A stretch of DNA of 5,686 nucleotides from Bdellovibrio sp. (lineage in GTDB: Bacteria; Bdellovibrionota; Bdellovibrionia; Bdellovibrionales; Bdellovibrionaceae). Position 1 is the stretch's first letter. Each line of letters begins with the position of its first letter. The notes beneath the pieces are model-generated. The model searched no databases and was not told where the DNA came from. It was given only the letters and a program-made list of their open reading frames with translations. Location of the stretch: contig PSRN01000273.1 of the NCBI GenBank assembly GCA_003176075.1, forward strand, positions 1-5,686, written 5' to 3'. This document shows positions 5,670 to 5,686 of the stretch, piece by piece. Made by a program: the position numbers and the translations under genes.

Positions 5670-5686
5670 ATGCAGTGGCCGTCGCC

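Overview
This window is a single-strand block of surface-polysaccharide genes. Every supported gene is on the minus strand, so the operon reads from high to low coordinates. The order is: a glycosyltransferase-like protein (end at 4620, start uncertain); rfbA/rmlA (4558-3683); rfbB/rmlB (3665-2619); rfbC/rmlC (2622-2071); an extended-SDR sugar-nucleotide reductase/epimerase (2074-1070); a classical SDR resembling DprE2 (1073-357); and the 5' part of a GmhB-like HAD phosphatase (372, running off the window at base 1). Three successive junctions are 4-nt ATGA overlaps and a fourth is a 16-nt overlap, which points to one translationally coupled transcript.

Pathway: RfbA makes dTDP-glucose, RfbB makes dTDP-4-keto-6-deoxyglucose, and RfbC epimerises C3 and C5. 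The slot usually held by RmlD is filled by an extended SDR that lacks clear RmlD hallmarks. The end product could therefore be dTDP-L-rhamnose, a C4 epimer such as 6-deoxy-L-talose, or another 6-deoxyhexose. The GmhB-like phosphatase suggests that a manno-heptose is made from the same locus. The DprE2-like SDR may act on a keto-sugar or lipid-linked sugar, but its catalytic Tyr is Phe and its catalytic Ser is probably Cys. The first gene looks like an RgpF/rhamnan-type glycan assembly protein. Together this looks like an O-antigen or capsule cluster of a Gram-negative bacterium. Base composition is moderately GC-rich. The phylum cannot be fixed from the sequence; a Verrucomicrobiota-like lineage is only a guess from the style of the repeats.

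The most unusual signal is a family of short palindromic repeats, all in the same orientation as the genes. Copies A-E are at about 42-66, 1078-1094, 1237-1268, 5564-5603 and 5641-5669, with a diverged copy F at 4984-5012. The core, read on the minus strand, is ACCCGTGGC, then CTGCGGAGGTGCCG, then a short loop, then GGCACCGACTTGGC. At least two copies are translated in the same frame inside unrelated proteins, giving AEVPKAPTW in the extended SDR and AEVPEAPTW at the head of the glycosyltransferase-like ORF. Another sits in the zinc-loop region of the GmhB-like phosphatase, and another forms the C-terminus of the extended SDR. This resembles the logic of Rickettsia palindromic elements: small repeats that insert into genes and are tolerated as extra peptide.

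There is no gene-free stretch over 300 bases. The only clear intergenic gap is 4559-4619, which carries the rfbA ribosome binding site and no convincing promoter.
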